Part shown: positions 9,545-19,382 of the stretch, piece after piece
Layout: the number at the start of each line of letters is the position of its first letter
Position numbering within the stretch: the first letter of the stretch is position 1
Program-made: the position numbers and the translations under genes
NCBI GenBank assembly: GCA_023144635.1
Contig: JAGLFH010000052.1
Location: forward strand, 17,374-81,373
Source: Candidatus Auribacterota bacterium
Lineage (GTDB): Bacteria > Auribacterota > JAFGBW01 > JAFGJP01
DNA length: 64,000 bases
Direction of reading: 5' to 3'
The notes under the pieces: generated by a model
Seen by the model: the letters and a program-made list of their open reading frames with translations, nothing else
Told to the model about the DNA's origin: nothing
Database searches by the model: none

Positions 9545-10501
9545 GCCAAGAGTCCATTAACTATACTGCTATTTCTTCGGAGAAATATATTTAATACCGA
9601 TCAGGACAGAGAGAAGCTTCTTGAATATTTAGCGCTTTCCCAAGATATATATGGTGTTGAAATATACGGATTTGTTTTGATGTCAAATCATTTTCATCTT
9701 CTTGTAATGACTCCAAAGTCCAATCTTTCGGAATTCATGCGTCATTTCAATATCAGCTACACAGCTTATTTTAATAGACGACACAGGAGATGTGGAAGTC
9801 TTTATCAGGGAAGATATAAAAGCTTATTAGTCGAGGAAGATTTATATTTGAACAAACTGATTCATTATATTCATTTAAATCCTGTAATGATAAAAAACAA
9901 AAGGAATCAAAATAGTAAAGATAAGCTTCAATATATAAAAAGCTATAGATGGAGTACTCTACCAGGATATCTAAACAAGAAGAAAAGATGTAATTTTGTG
10001 AGTTATGATTATGTTCTGAAAATGTATGGTGGAACAAATAAGAAAGGGATACAGATATTTCTTAAAGAGATGACATACAGCTTATTAGGAAAAGAGGTAT
10101 TTGATATAAAAAAGGAAACAATAGGTCAGGCATTTTTAACAAGCAAGGAATTTGCAAAAGTAGTAATAAAAAAAATTGATAAAGTCAATGAACGAGAAGT
10201 TACTCAGACTAAACTGATAGCCAGAGAGGTTTTACCAGATAAGATTATAGATGAAACCTGTCGGGCAATAGGTATTACGTTTGAAAATATTAAAAAGTTA
10301 AGGGGTGTATATTTGTGGATTTTAATGGATATGTTATATCGTTTTGGCAGAATAAGCCAAGTTGATATAGGTAAGCTTTTAAATAGAGATTACAGTACTG
10401 TTAGTGTTAGCAGGAAAAGATTACGGAAAAAGATTGAGAATGATAAAACTATAGCAACATTATATAGAAAAATAGTTACTATGCTAGAAAGTCAAGAATA
10501 A
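9545..10501 (+). pseudogene. REP-associated tyrosine transposase (Y1_Tnp) with degenerate/deleted N-terminus and C-terminal DnaA-like HTH
   Basis: MSNHFHLL (HUH) and YIHLNPV motifs; in-frame upstream reading A-K-S-P-L-T-I-L-L-F-L-R-R-N-I-F-N-T-D lacks an ATG and the YHxTxRGNE block; ORF track begins internally at 9677. Confidence 0.65.
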
Positions 10502-10764
10502 AGATTTGACCCCAATTCCACATTACCAATTGCCACCCCAATTCCACATTACACCAATTCCACAATTACCAATTCCACCAATTCCAATTGCCAACCGGCG
10601 CGCATTTTGTAAGCCAATGAGTTACAAACGAGTGTGGTAGAATTGTGGCAAAAATAATCTAAAACCTGAGTCTTTGCACTTCTATTCTTATCAAACATTG
10701 ACAAAGTTTTGAAAAATTCTATAATATAATATTTCTGTTTGATATATGTTCTTTAAAAATAAAA

Positions 10765-10935
10765 TCTGTATGGTTTTCTAAAGAGATTAATAGGGAATCC
10801 GGTGTGAATCCGGAGCGGACCCGCCACTGTCATCGGGAGCGAAACTTTTGAATTATGCCACTGTCATTCATTGATGGGAAGGTAAAGGAAGTAGTTAGCC
10901 CGAGAGCCAGGAGACCTGCCATATGGAATAATGAT
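10765..10935 (+). promoter_or_regulatory. Cobalamin (B12) riboswitch upstream of metE
   Basis: gggaatccggtgtgaatccgg...gcggacccgccactgt...agccaggagacctgcc (B12 box) in correct order; followed by an intrinsic terminator and metE. Confidence 0.93.
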
Positions 10936-11012
10936 CAGGCCTCGCGGAAAGGGTCTCGATTATTAAAGGCATTTTTTATAGTGCTGTAGAGGCGTTCAAG
11001 TAAGACGGGTGC

Positions 11013-11052
11013 AGGCCCTCTATTCCTTCGGGAGTAGAGGGCCTTTTTTTTT
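11013..11052 (+). terminator. Rho-independent terminator (riboswitch expression platform)
   Basis: aggccctctattcc-ttcg-ggagtagagggcct followed by a T-run. Confidence 0.9.
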
Positions 11053-11074
11053 AAAAACAAACACAGGAGGCAAA

Positions 11075-13240
11075 ATGAAAACATATGCATATGGTTTTCC
11101 GCGTATTGGAAAAAAAAGAGAATTCAAAAAACTTATAGAGGGGTACTGGAAGAAGGATTTGTCAGAAAAAGATATGCTTGATGGTTTAAAGGCTCTTGAG
11201 AGTGGCATTGAAAACACTTATAAAAAAGATGTCGAATCATATCCACAAGCAGAATTTACTTTATACGATAAAATGCTTGATACGGCTCTTTTATACAGTG
11301 TTTATACAGTAGAGAATACAGCTGAATATTTTGATCTTTGCAGAGGGAAAAATGCGCTCAAAATGACGAAATGGTTTAATACCAATTATCATTATCTTGT
11401 ACCGGTTTTAACTGATAATTTTAACCCGCAGTTGAAAAGAGAACATCTTGGAGGTAAGGAGGAACCGGGAAGTCCCCTTTATCTTATTGGTTGTTTCACC
11501 TTTTTAAAGCTTTCCAAAGGATATGAACGTGACAAATTTCGTGAACTTCTGCTTCGCTTTGCCCCCTGTTTTCGTGAAATACTGTCTCAGTTTAAAAATG
11601 TTCATATTGATGAGCCGGCTTTTGTGATGGATCTTGACATGGAAGAGATCGATGCTTTTCGAGAGTTTTACAGGGAAGTTATCCCAGAAGAAACAAACGT
11701 AACCCTTATGACATATTATGATTCTGTAGATTTTCTCGAAAAGCTGTATGATCTGCCGTTTAAGGCTATTGGCCTTGATTTTGTTAACGGAAAAGAAAAT
11801 CTGAACATTATACAGGAAAAAGGCTTTCCAGATGATAAGACTTTGATAGCCGGCATTGTGGACGGACGCAATGTCTGGCGGTCGCATTTGGAAGAGACAA
11901 AGAATATTGTGGAAAAACTTAGTCAAAAAGTCAAAAAAATCCATATTTCCAATGCCGGGCCTTTATATCATCTTCCGGTTTCTCTGGACGAAGAGAAGAG
12001 TATACCCGTTGAAATGCGCGGCAGACTTTCATTTGCTGAAGAAAGGTTAAAGGAGCTTTCTTTGATAAAAAAACTGTGTGAAGGAGAAGATGTCAAAGAA
12101 AGCTGGAATAGTAAAATAACGGATTTTGGTATAAATAAAAATGTTCACAAGAGAGTGGCTTCTCTCGATGAGAAAGATTTTCAAAAAGAGCTTTCTTATT
12201 TTGAAAGAAACACATTACAAAGAAATGAGCTCGATCTTCCTCTTTTTCCGACAACGACCATCGGCAGTTACCCGCAGACAGCTGAAGTAAGAAAAATGCG
12301 CAGCCATTTCCGAAAAGGAGATATCACAGAAAAGGAGTACGGAGAATATGTAAAAACGGAAATACAAAAGCTTATCCGTTTTCAGGAAGATATAGGTCTT
12401 GATGTTCTTGTTCATGGTGAATTTGAAAGAACAGATATGGTCGAGTTTTTTGCAGAAAAGCTCGAGGGGATTCTAACAACGAAAAACGGCTGGATCATAT
12501 CTTACGGCACAAGGTGTTACAGGCCGCCAATCATATATGGTGATGTTTCCCGCATAGATCCCATGACCACAGAAGAAATATTTTATGCGCAGTCTTTGAC
12601 AGACAAACCGGTTAAAGGCATGCTCACAGGACCTGTCACGATTATTGCCTGGAGCTTTGTAAGGCGTGATATCCCTACCTATGATGTGGCCTTTCAGCTT
12701 GCTCTTTGCCTTCGTGATGAAATCATGGATTATATCAAAGGTGGCATAAAGATTGTGCAGATCGATGAACCGGCTATCAGGGAAAAAACACCCATAAAGA
12801 AAAGAAAATGGAACGACTATTTTTGCTGGGCTGTACAGGCGTTTAAACTGGTATCAAACGTTGATCCGGCCATACAAATACATACACATATGTGTTACTC
12901 AGAATTTGGAGAGATCTTGACCTATATCAAGCAGATGGATTTTGATGTGATCTCCATAGAAGCATCAAGAAGCCGGCTGGATATTCTGGAAAATATTCAA
13001 AAAGAAGGTTTCAATAGACAAATAGGCCTGGGCGTTTGGGATATTCATTCACCGGCTGTACCCAGTATCGAATTTATGAAAAATGTTATTAAAGAAGCCT
13101 GCAAAGTTTTTCAAAAAGAGAATATCTGGATCAATCCTGACTGTGGCTTGAAGACAAGAGGGTGGGAAGAAGTTACACTTTCTTTGAAAAATCTTGTTTC
13201 TGCTGCTAAGAAGATTCGTGAGGAAGAACTGGCGTTGTGA
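11075..13240 (+). CDS. metE: Cobalamin-independent methionine synthase
   Basis: MKTYAYGFPRIGKKREFKK..., TTIGSYPQTAEVRKMR, IQIDEPAIREKTP, HTHMCYSEF, NPDCGLKTRGWEE; RBS acaggagg before ATG 11075 (track start 11009 lies in the terminator region). Confidence 0.97.
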   Translation: MKTYAYGFPRIGKKREFKKLIEGYWKKDLSEKDMLDGLKALESGIENTYKKDVESYPQAEFTLYDKMLDTALLYSVYTVENTAEYFDLCRGKNALKMTKWFNTNYHYLVPVLTDNFNPQLKREHLGGKEEPGSPLYLIGCFTFLKLSKGYERDKFRELLLRFAPCFREILSQFKNVHIDEPAFVMDLDMEEIDAFREFYREVIPEETNVTLMTYYDSVDFLEKLYDLPFKAIGLDFVNGKENLNIIQEKGFPDDKTLIAGIVDGRNVWRSHLEETKNIVEKLSQKVKKIHISNAGPLYHLPVSLDEEKSIPVEMRGRLSFAEERLKELSLIKKLCEGEDVKESWNSKITDFGINKNVHKRVASLDEKDFQKELSYFERNTLQRNELDLPLFPTTTIGSYPQTAEVRKMRSHFRKGDITEKEYGEYVKTEIQKLIRFQEDIGLDVLVHGEFERTDMVEFFAEKLEGILTTKNGWIISYGTRCYRPPIIYGDVSRIDPMTTEEIFYAQSLTDKPVKGMLTGPVTIIAWSFVRRDIPTYDVAFQLALCLRDEIMDYIKGGIKIVQIDEPAIREKTPIKKRKWNDYFCWAVQAFKLVSNVDPAIQIHTHMCYSEFGEILTYIKQMDFDVISIEASRSRLDILENIQKEGFNRQIGLGVWDIHSPAVPSIEFMKNVIKEACKVFQKENIWINPDCGLKTRGWEEVTLSLKNLVSAAKKIREEELAL

Positions 13241-13272
13241 CATTTTGATAAAAAAACCAAAAGGAGTATGTT

Positions 13273-13830
13273 ATGGGCATAAAGAATGATAGATGGATCG
13301 CTCAGATGGCAAAAAAGCACAGCATGATCAAACCTTTTTGCAATAAACTTGTCTCAAAAGGTAAAATATCCTATGGTCTGTCATCATACGGTTATGATAT
13401 CCGGGTTGACAGTCATTTCAAGGTTTTTACGAATATTAACAACACCGTTGTTGATCCAAAGAAATTTGATTCTAAATCCTTTCAGGATTTTCAATCAGAC
13501 ATCTGCATTATTCCTCCAAATTCTTTTGCGCTTGCAAGAAGTGTGGAATATTTTAAGATCCCGAGAACGGTTTTGACCATCTGTATCGGCAAATCCACTT
13601 ATGCCCGGTGCGGCATCATTGTGAACGTTACCCCTTTTGAGCCGGAATGGGAAGGCTATGTCACTTTGGAAATATCCAACACCACACCTTTACCTGCAAA
13701 GATCTATGCAGAGGAGGGATTAGCTCAGGTCATTTTTTTCGAAGCGGATGAACCGTGCAAAATTTCTTACAGAGACAGGAAAGGCAAATACCAGAAACAA
13801 AAAGGCATTGTTTTACCCAAAGTAAAATAA
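13273..13830 (+). CDS. dcd: dCTP deaminase
   Basis: [71 protein letters not shown]. Confidence 0.95.
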   Translation: MGIKNDRWIAQMAKKHSMIKPFCNKLVSKGKISYGLSSYGYDIRVDSHFKVFTNINNTVVDPKKFDSKSFQDFQSDICIIPPNSFALARSVEYFKIPRTVLTICIGKSTYARCGIIVNVTPFEPEWEGYVTLEISNTTPLPAKIYAEEGLAQVIFFEADEPCKISYRDRKGKYQKQKGIVLPKVK

Positions 13831-13846
13831 GTGTGCGGCAATTGTT

Positions 13847-14470
13847 TTACAAAGCAGCAGAAAAGAGAAGATCGGTATTGACCATATTGTCTCTTGGTAT
13901 GTATTTTTGTATGGTATAGCAGGAAGCCCCTGTAACATAGGATTCAATATCCTGCAGGTCTTTTCTTGTGAGAAGTGTTTCCACATAAGTTGTGCGGAAT
14001 TCATGTTCTATTTTTGAGTTACTGATAAGAGATATGCTTTCTTTTATATCTTCTAAATGGACAGAGATCCCGGCCAGGATATTATATTTTTCAAAAGGTG
14101 CTTTTATATCCATGGCAATATAATCAACAAGGTTATTTTTTAAAATTATTTTTAAAACATCGGGACAACACCCGTTTGTATCCAGTTTTACAAGAAACCC
14201 CATCTTTTTTATATTTATAATAAGGGATATAAGTTTATTATAAATTGTCGGCTCACCCCCGCTTATAACGACACCATCCAGCTTGCCTTTTCTTGAATCA
14301 AGAAAAGCAAATACTCCCTCCATAGATACAGGTTTTTTAAAACGCTCAGGCAAAACAAGATCCGGGTTATGACAAAACGGACACCTGAAAGGGCAGCCCT
14401 GCAGAAAAATAATAGCAGCTATTTTCCCCGGATAATCAATAAGAGAGGTTTTCTGCAAACCGCCTATCAT
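13847..14470 (-). CDS. nrdG: Anaerobic ribonucleoside-triphosphate reductase activating protein (radical SAM)
   Basis: LQGCPFRCPFCHNPDLV radical-SAM CxxxCxxC, VISGGEPT; overlaps nrdD. Confidence 0.93.
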   Translation of the reverse strand: MIGGLQKTSLIDYPGKIAAIIFLQGCPFRCPFCHNPDLVLPERFKKPVSMEGVFAFLDSRKGKLDGVVISGGEPTIYNKLISLIINIKKMGFLVKLDTNGCCPDVLKIILKNNLVDYIAMDIKAPFEKYNILAGISVHLEDIKESISLISNSKIEHEFRTTYVETLLTRKDLQDIESYVTGASCYTIQKYIPRDNMVNTDLLFSAAL

Positions 14471-16575
14471 AATTTTTTCTCATATGTGTTTCTCAAACTG
14501 AATTCCTGTTTTTTTCCGTTGTTCCACTGATTGACAGGCCTCAGATACCCGACAATACGTGAATAGACTTCGCAGGCTCTTTCACAGTGCGGGCATCGCT
14601 GGATCTCACCGTTTAAGTATCCGTGAGAAGGACAAACACTGAATGTCGGAGAAATTGTAAAATATGGCAGATGATAAGTTGAGCATATTTTTCGGACCAG
14701 ATTCTTCACAGATTCGTAATTCTTCAATTGTTCACCCAGAAAAATATGTGTGACTGTTCCTCCTGTATATTTTGTCTGTGTTTTATCCTGAAGATCAAGA
14801 AGCTCAAAAATATCATCTGTATAATTCACGGGAAGGTGTGTCGAATTGGTATAAAACGGCTCTGCTCCCTGTTTGTACTGTTCCTGATTGGCGCAAATAA
14901 TGTCTGGAAAATTCTTTTTGTCGAGCTTTGCCAGTCTGTAAGACGTTCCTTCGGCAGGCGTTGCTTCCAGGTTATAATTATTTTCTGTCTCTTTTTGAAA
15001 AGTTTTCAGTTTATCGCGCATATGGTCAAGTATGCGAAGAGTAAATTTCTGTCCTCGGGAAGAAGCAATAGATTCGTGGAAAAGATTCAGGCATGCTTCA
15101 TTCATGCCGACAATACCAATCGTGGAAAAATGATTTTTCCAGTAAGTTTCAAAATGTTTTTTAATATCCCGTAAATAATATTTCATATAAGGATAAAGAT
15201 CATCGTTTGTAAATCTCTCCAGTATTTTTCTTTTTATCTCAAGACTTTCATGGGCAAGAATCATAAGTGTATCCAGCCTTTCAATAAAATCTTCTTCATT
15301 ATGCGACAGATATCCAAGCTTAGCCATGTTGATCGTCACAACTCCGATGGAACCTGTGAGAGGATTGGCGCCGAAAAGCCCTCCTCCGCGTTTTTTTAAA
15401 TCTCTATTATCTATTCTAAGGCGGCAGCACATACTGCGTGCATCTTCAGGGCTCATGTCGGAGTTCATAAAATTGCTGAAATACGGAATGCCGTATTTCC
15501 CGGCAACTTTCCATAAAATATCCATTTGAGGATTATTCCAGTCAAAGTCTTTAGTGATATTATAAGTAGGGATAGGGAAACTAAATACACGGCCTTTGGC
15601 ATCTCCCTGCAAAAGGACTTCCAGAAAAGCTTTGTTGAAAAGATCCATTTCTTTTTGAAACTCTTTATATGTTTTTTCCTGAGGTTCACCTCCTATAATA
15701 ACAGGCTGGTTGACAAAATACTTCGGTATCGTGAGATCAAGGGTTACATTAGTAAAAGGACTTTGGAAACCGACACGCGTTGGGACATTAACATTGAAAA
15801 CAAACTCCTGAAGAGCCTGTTTGACAGCGCGGTAATCAAGATTGTCGAAATGTATGAAGGGGGCAAGAAGCGTGTCAAAATTGGAAAAAGCCTGCGCTCC
15901 GGCTGATTCCCCCTGCAGGGTGTAAAAAAAATTCACGATCTGTCCAAGAGCTGTGCGAAGATGTTTAGCCGGTTTTGATTCAACTTTACCTGATGCTCCT
16001 TTGAATCCCTGCAAAAGAAGGTCATGAAGATCCCAACCGACACAGTAAACGCTGAGAAGCCCGAGATCGTGTATGTGAAAATCACCGCTTTGATGCGATT
16101 TTTTTATTTCCTGCGGGTAGATCTGATTAAGCCAGTATACTTTACTGATCTCAGAAGAAATATAGTTATTGAGCCCCTGCAGAGAAAAACTCATATTGCT
16201 GTTTTCGTTGACTTGCCAATCCAGTTTTTTGAGGTATTGTTCAACGAGCTGCACATTAAAACCTGAAGCGATTTCTCGTATACGCGCATGTTGGTCACGG
16301 TAGAGAATATAAGCTTTAGCTGTTTTTTTGTAGGGAGAAGAAAGAAGCACCTCTTCAACAATATCCTGAATAAACTCAACAGAGGGTGTTTCATCTGCTA
16401 TGATTTGATAAGCCACGTTAAGAACCCGGATCGTCAGCATTTTAGCTGTATTTTCATCGAATTCTCCAGTTGTTTTTCCTGCCTGGATAAGAGCGTGTGT
16501 GATTTTATTGGAGTAGAACTGTTCGTTCTTTCCGTTTCTTTTTTTGATGGATGAAAAAGCTGTCAATGTTTGCAT
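14467..16575 (-). CDS. nrdD: Anaerobic ribonucleoside-triphosphate reductase
   Basis: ATP-cone-like N-terminus, CPHCERACEVYSRIVGYLRPVNQWNNGKKQEF glycyl radical region; start at 16575 (MQTLTAFSSIKKRNGK) preferred over track start 16629, which lies in the terminator stem. Confidence 0.95.
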   Translation of the reverse strand: MQTLTAFSSIKKRNGKNEQFYSNKITHALIQAGKTTGEFDENTAKMLTIRVLNVAYQIIADETPSVEFIQDIVEEVLLSSPYKKTAKAYILYRDQHARIREIASGFNVQLVEQYLKKLDWQVNENSNMSFSLQGLNNYISSEISKVYWLNQIYPQEIKKSHQSGDFHIHDLGLLSVYCVGWDLHDLLLQGFKGASGKVESKPAKHLRTALGQIVNFFYTLQGESAGAQAFSNFDTLLAPFIHFDNLDYRAVKQALQEFVFNVNVPTRVGFQSPFTNVTLDLTIPKYFVNQPVIIGGEPQEKTYKEFQKEMDLFNKAFLEVLLQGDAKGRVFSFPIPTYNITKDFDWNNPQMDILWKVAGKYGIPYFSNFMNSDMSPEDARSMCCRLRIDNRDLKKRGGGLFGANPLTGSIGVVTINMAKLGYLSHNEEDFIERLDTLMILAHESLEIKRKILERFTNDDLYPYMKYYLRDIKKHFETYWKNHFSTIGIVGMNEACLNLFHESIASSRGQKFTLRILDHMRDKLKTFQKETENNYNLEATPAEGTSYRLAKLDKKNFPDIICANQEQYKQGAEPFYTNSTHLPVNYTDDIFELLDLQDKTQTKYTGGTVTHIFLGEQLKNYESVKNLVRKICSTYHLPYFTISPTFSVCPSHGYLNGEIQRCPHCERACEVYSRIVGYLRPVNQWNNGKKQEFSLRNTYEKKL

Positions 16576-16593
16576 AAAAAAATCTCCTTTCAA

Positions 16594-16625
16594 CAAAAAA
16601 ACCCGACCAATAAAATGGTCGGGTT
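16594..16625 (-). terminator. Rho-independent terminator between the B12 riboswitch and nrdD
   Basis: Minus strand aacccgacca-ttttat-tggtcgggtt followed by T-run. Confidence 0.9.
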
Positions 16626-16684
16626 GCACCCTGTTTTCTTTGCCCGATTACAATAAAAATGTTATGACCTCGATAACTTTTTGT

Positions 16685-16880
16685 TTTCTTATCTGGCAGG
16701 TATTCTGGCTCTGGGATCATCCTATTGAGTGCGTCTTCCCATTCTCCTTGGAAAACAGTGACATGTTAGTCTTAAGTAGACTCAAGCACCCTTCGTTCCC
16801 CATCACAGCACCGGGAGTGCTTCCGATTTACACGGAATTCCCTTTTAAGCCTTTTTAAAGGCACCAGGAAGATGGAAGTA
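16685..16880 (-). promoter_or_regulatory. Cobalamin (B12) riboswitch upstream of nrdD-nrdG
   Basis: Minus strand gggaattccgtgtaaatcggaagcactcccggtgctgtgatggggaacg...gagccagaatacctgcc (B12 box). Confidence 0.88.
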
Positions 16881-17105
16881 TCAAAGAGCAATTACTCTAT
16901 TTATAGCATACCATATCTTGTGCGTCAATAATATTTATATGCATATATAGTATTTTTTTAAGATTATTAAGGCTTAGCTGAATAGAGGCATATTAATGAA
17001 TAATGTGTGCTGTCACAGGATATCACGAGGTTGAGTTAAGATATTGGCAGTATAAATTCAAGGATAATACCTTGAGGGCTGTTAAGAAAAATGGGGTCAA
17101 AAAAT

Positions 17106-17131
17106 GGGGTCAGGTCTCTAGTTAGATAGTT
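17106..17131. repeat. Left terminal inverted repeat of RAYT element
   Basis: ggggtcaggtctctagttagatagtt; exact reverse complement of 18172-18197. Confidence 0.95.
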
Positions 17132-17225
17132 ATTACTTGCCATTACCAATCTTTCATATTATGATCTTTTCCACAGTTTATAGTATGAAGAGATGTTAAG
17201 CTAATTGCATTTTCGTGAGGAAGTC

Positions 17226-18185
17226 ATGGCAAGACCGTATCGTTTTGAATTCGAAGGGGCCTTTTATCATATTACAGCTAGGGGTAATGAACGAAAAAAG
17301 ATATATCGTAATGCTCGGGATTATGAAAAGTTTCTAGAAATCATTACTGGTGCCAAGGGAAAGTATGGTTTTCTTCTTCACAGTTATGTTTTGATGGGCA
17401 ATCATTATCATTTACTTATTGAGACTCCTTTGCCTAATTTGACCCAGATCATGCATCTCATAAATGGCTGGTACACGACCTATTTCAACATAAAGCACCA
17501 GAGAAGCGGTCACTTTTTTCAGGGGAGATATAAATCGATCATCCTGGAAGCTGAAAGTCATCTTTTGGGGTTAAGCCGATATATCCATTTAAATCCTGTT
17601 AGAGCAGGGATGGTTAATGATCCTTTAGAATATCGATGGAGCAGTTTAAATGATTTTATCAAAAATAAGAAAAGGCAGCTGACGGATACAGAAATGCTTA
17701 TAAAAATGTTTCAAACAAAAAAAGAAAAAGGGACTAAGAATTACTTAGAATTTGTATATCAGGGTAAAGGTGTGAACGAATACAATCCTAAGGATAAAAT
17801 ATTGAGTGGTGTTTTTTTAGGAGGGGTAAAATTTGTTAAAGAAATAATGAAAAGTGCTTATGAAGGAGAGCTCTCATACGAATTATCCTCCAGGAGGACA
17901 ATAGAGAACGAAATCAGAAGAGAGCAGATATTGGATTTTGTAAGCAGATGCTATAATAGGGATATAGAAGAGATAAAAGCAAAAGAACCGGGGACTCTGG
18001 AAGCGCGGAAGTTTGCGGTATATTTATTAAGGAAAACAACAGGACTGAAACTTCAGAAAATCGGAGAAATGTTTGGGATCTCCTACAAAGGAGTATACTG
18101 GCTATACAGGTCCTTTAACGAACAGAAGAACAAGAGTAGAAAGATAAAAAAGTATTTGAAAAGGTTTGAAAAACTATCTAACTAG
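17226..18185 (+). CDS. REP-associated tyrosine transposase (Y1_Tnp / RAYT)
   Basis: MARPYRFEFEGAFYHITARGNERKKIYR, MGNHYHLLIETP (HUH), LSRYIHLNPVRAGMV; C-terminal HTH. Confidence 0.93.
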   Translation: MARPYRFEFEGAFYHITARGNERKKIYRNARDYEKFLEIITGAKGKYGFLLHSYVLMGNHYHLLIETPLPNLTQIMHLINGWYTTYFNIKHQRSGHFFQGRYKSIILEAESHLLGLSRYIHLNPVRAGMVNDPLEYRWSSLNDFIKNKKRQLTDTEMLIKMFQTKKEKGTKNYLEFVYQGKGVNEYNPKDKILSGVFLGGVKFVKEIMKSAYEGELSYELSSRRTIENEIRREQILDFVSRCYNRDIEEIKAKEPGTLEARKFAVYLLRKTTGLKLQKIGEMFGISYKGVYWLYRSFNEQKNKSRKIKKYLKRFEKLSN

Positions 18186-18197
18186 AGACCTGACCCC
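18172..18197. repeat. Right terminal inverted repeat of RAYT element
   Basis: aactatctaactagagacctgacccc, contains the transposase TAG stop. Confidence 0.95.
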
Positions 18198-18232
18198 TTT
18201 CTCCTTTTGAGACCTGACCCCTTTCTCCTTTT
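18185..18232. repeat. Two exact tandem copies of a 24-bp unit at RAYT right end
   Basis: gagacctgacccctttctcctttt x2, followed by a partial third tgacccct. Confidence 0.9.
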
Positions 18233-19356
18233 TGACCCCTTCAATTCTTTGTAATAATGAGGAATTAGTAAAATTATTTTTAGAAAATGGAGCAGATATT
18301 AATTTGGAAGATTATGAAGGAAGAACAGCGTTATCAATTGCAAAAATTAAAGGATATGAAGAAATTGTTAATATTCTAAAAGCAAAAGGTGCTAGAGATA
18401 TACCAATAATTCCACTCGAGATAGTTTTAAAAAGTGATATTAATGAAATTAATTCATTAATTAAAAAAGGTGCAAATGTTAATAACCGGTATTTTGGTGG
18501 AATTACACCTTTAATGATATCAGCTATTTATAATGATCATGAATTAGCTGATTTTTTAATTAAAAATAAAGCAATAATAAGTTTGAAAAGCCAGTATGAA
18601 ATTTACGGATTTTTAACAAAAGTTGATAGCTTAAATTTTGGAAGAAGTATTAAGAAAAATATAAAAAGTAAATCATCTTTAGAGTTTTTTAATAATAAAG
18701 TGAATAAAAATAAAGGATTTAGACCAATAAACGTTGATTCTTTAATGCTGGCCTCTGAATTAAATTCGTATAAAGTAGCAAAGCTTTTATTAGATAATGG
18801 TGCAGATGTTAATGCAAAAGGTGCAGATAATAAATCAGTTTTGATGAGGCCGGCTGCAACAAATTATTTAAACATGGCAAGATTATTAATTAAAAATGGA
18901 GCAGATATAAATTTAAGGGAAGATGAAGACTTCATGACTGCTCTAATGGCAGCATCTTTTTATAATTCTTTTGAAGTTGCGCAACTGTTTATTAAAAAGG
19001 GTGCAGATGTAAATGCTAGAATAAAAGATGGGAGCACGGCTTTAATGATTGCTGTTCAGAAGAACTATTTTAAAATGGTTAAATTGCTTATAGATAATGG
19101 CGCAGATGTTAATGTTAGTACAAAAAATAGGTATGATGAAAATGGCTCGTTTTATAGCATCACTCCTTTGATGGCTGCAGTAGAAATTTATTCAATTGAA
19201 ATTGCCAGATTATTAATTGAAAGCGGAGCAGATATTTTTGCAGAGAATGAAAAAGGAGAAACAGCACTTACTCTTGCGAGAAGATATCAGGATATTGAAA
19301 TAATGAAAATGTTAGAAGATAAACTTAATCAAAAAAATTTCACTACTAGGGATTAA
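18232..19356 (+). CDS. Ankyrin-repeat protein, probably 5'-truncated
   Basis: Repeated ADVNxxxxxGxTALMxAxxxNxxxxAxLLIxxGAD units; the only start is TTG within the 24-bp repeat array. Confidence 0.85.
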   Translation: MTPSILCNNEELVKLFLENGADINLEDYEGRTALSIAKIKGYEEIVNILKAKGARDIPIIPLEIVLKSDINEINSLIKKGANVNNRYFGGITPLMISAIYNDHELADFLIKNKAIISLKSQYEIYGFLTKVDSLNFGRSIKKNIKSKSSLEFFNNKVNKNKGFRPINVDSLMLASELNSYKVAKLLLDNGADVNAKGADNKSVLMRPAATNYLNMARLLIKNGADINLREDEDFMTALMAASFYNSFEVAQLFIKKGADVNARIKDGSTALMIAVQKNYFKMVKLLIDNGADVNVSTKNRYDENGSFYSITPLMAAVEIYSIEIARLLIESGADIFAENEKGETALTLARRYQDIEIMKMLEDKLNQKNFTTRD

Positions 19357-19382
19357 AATAATAATGATTTTAGAGGATGATC

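Larger units (their letters stand above)
17106..18197 (+). mobile_element. RAYT/IS200-like element bounded by perfect 26-bp inverted repeats
   Basis: Y1 transposase gene enclosed by matching inverted ends; relic with identical right end at 5614-5639 and diverged left end at about 9492-9530. Confidence 0.8.

Noticed and set aside
11009-11074. ORF-track N-terminal extension of metE (MQALYSFGSRG...)
   Set aside because: Region is the riboswitch terminator; ATG 11075 has the RBS and matches the conserved MetE start.
14728-16554. Plus-strand ORFs (14728-15174, 15526-15906, 16024-16266, 16288-16554) over nrdD
   Set aside because: Antisense shadows of the well-supported nrdD coding sequence; no recognisable domains or own RBS.
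16576-16629. ORF-track N-terminal extension of nrdD
   Set aside because: Encoded by the intrinsic terminator stem; MQTLTAFSSIKKRNGK start is preferable.
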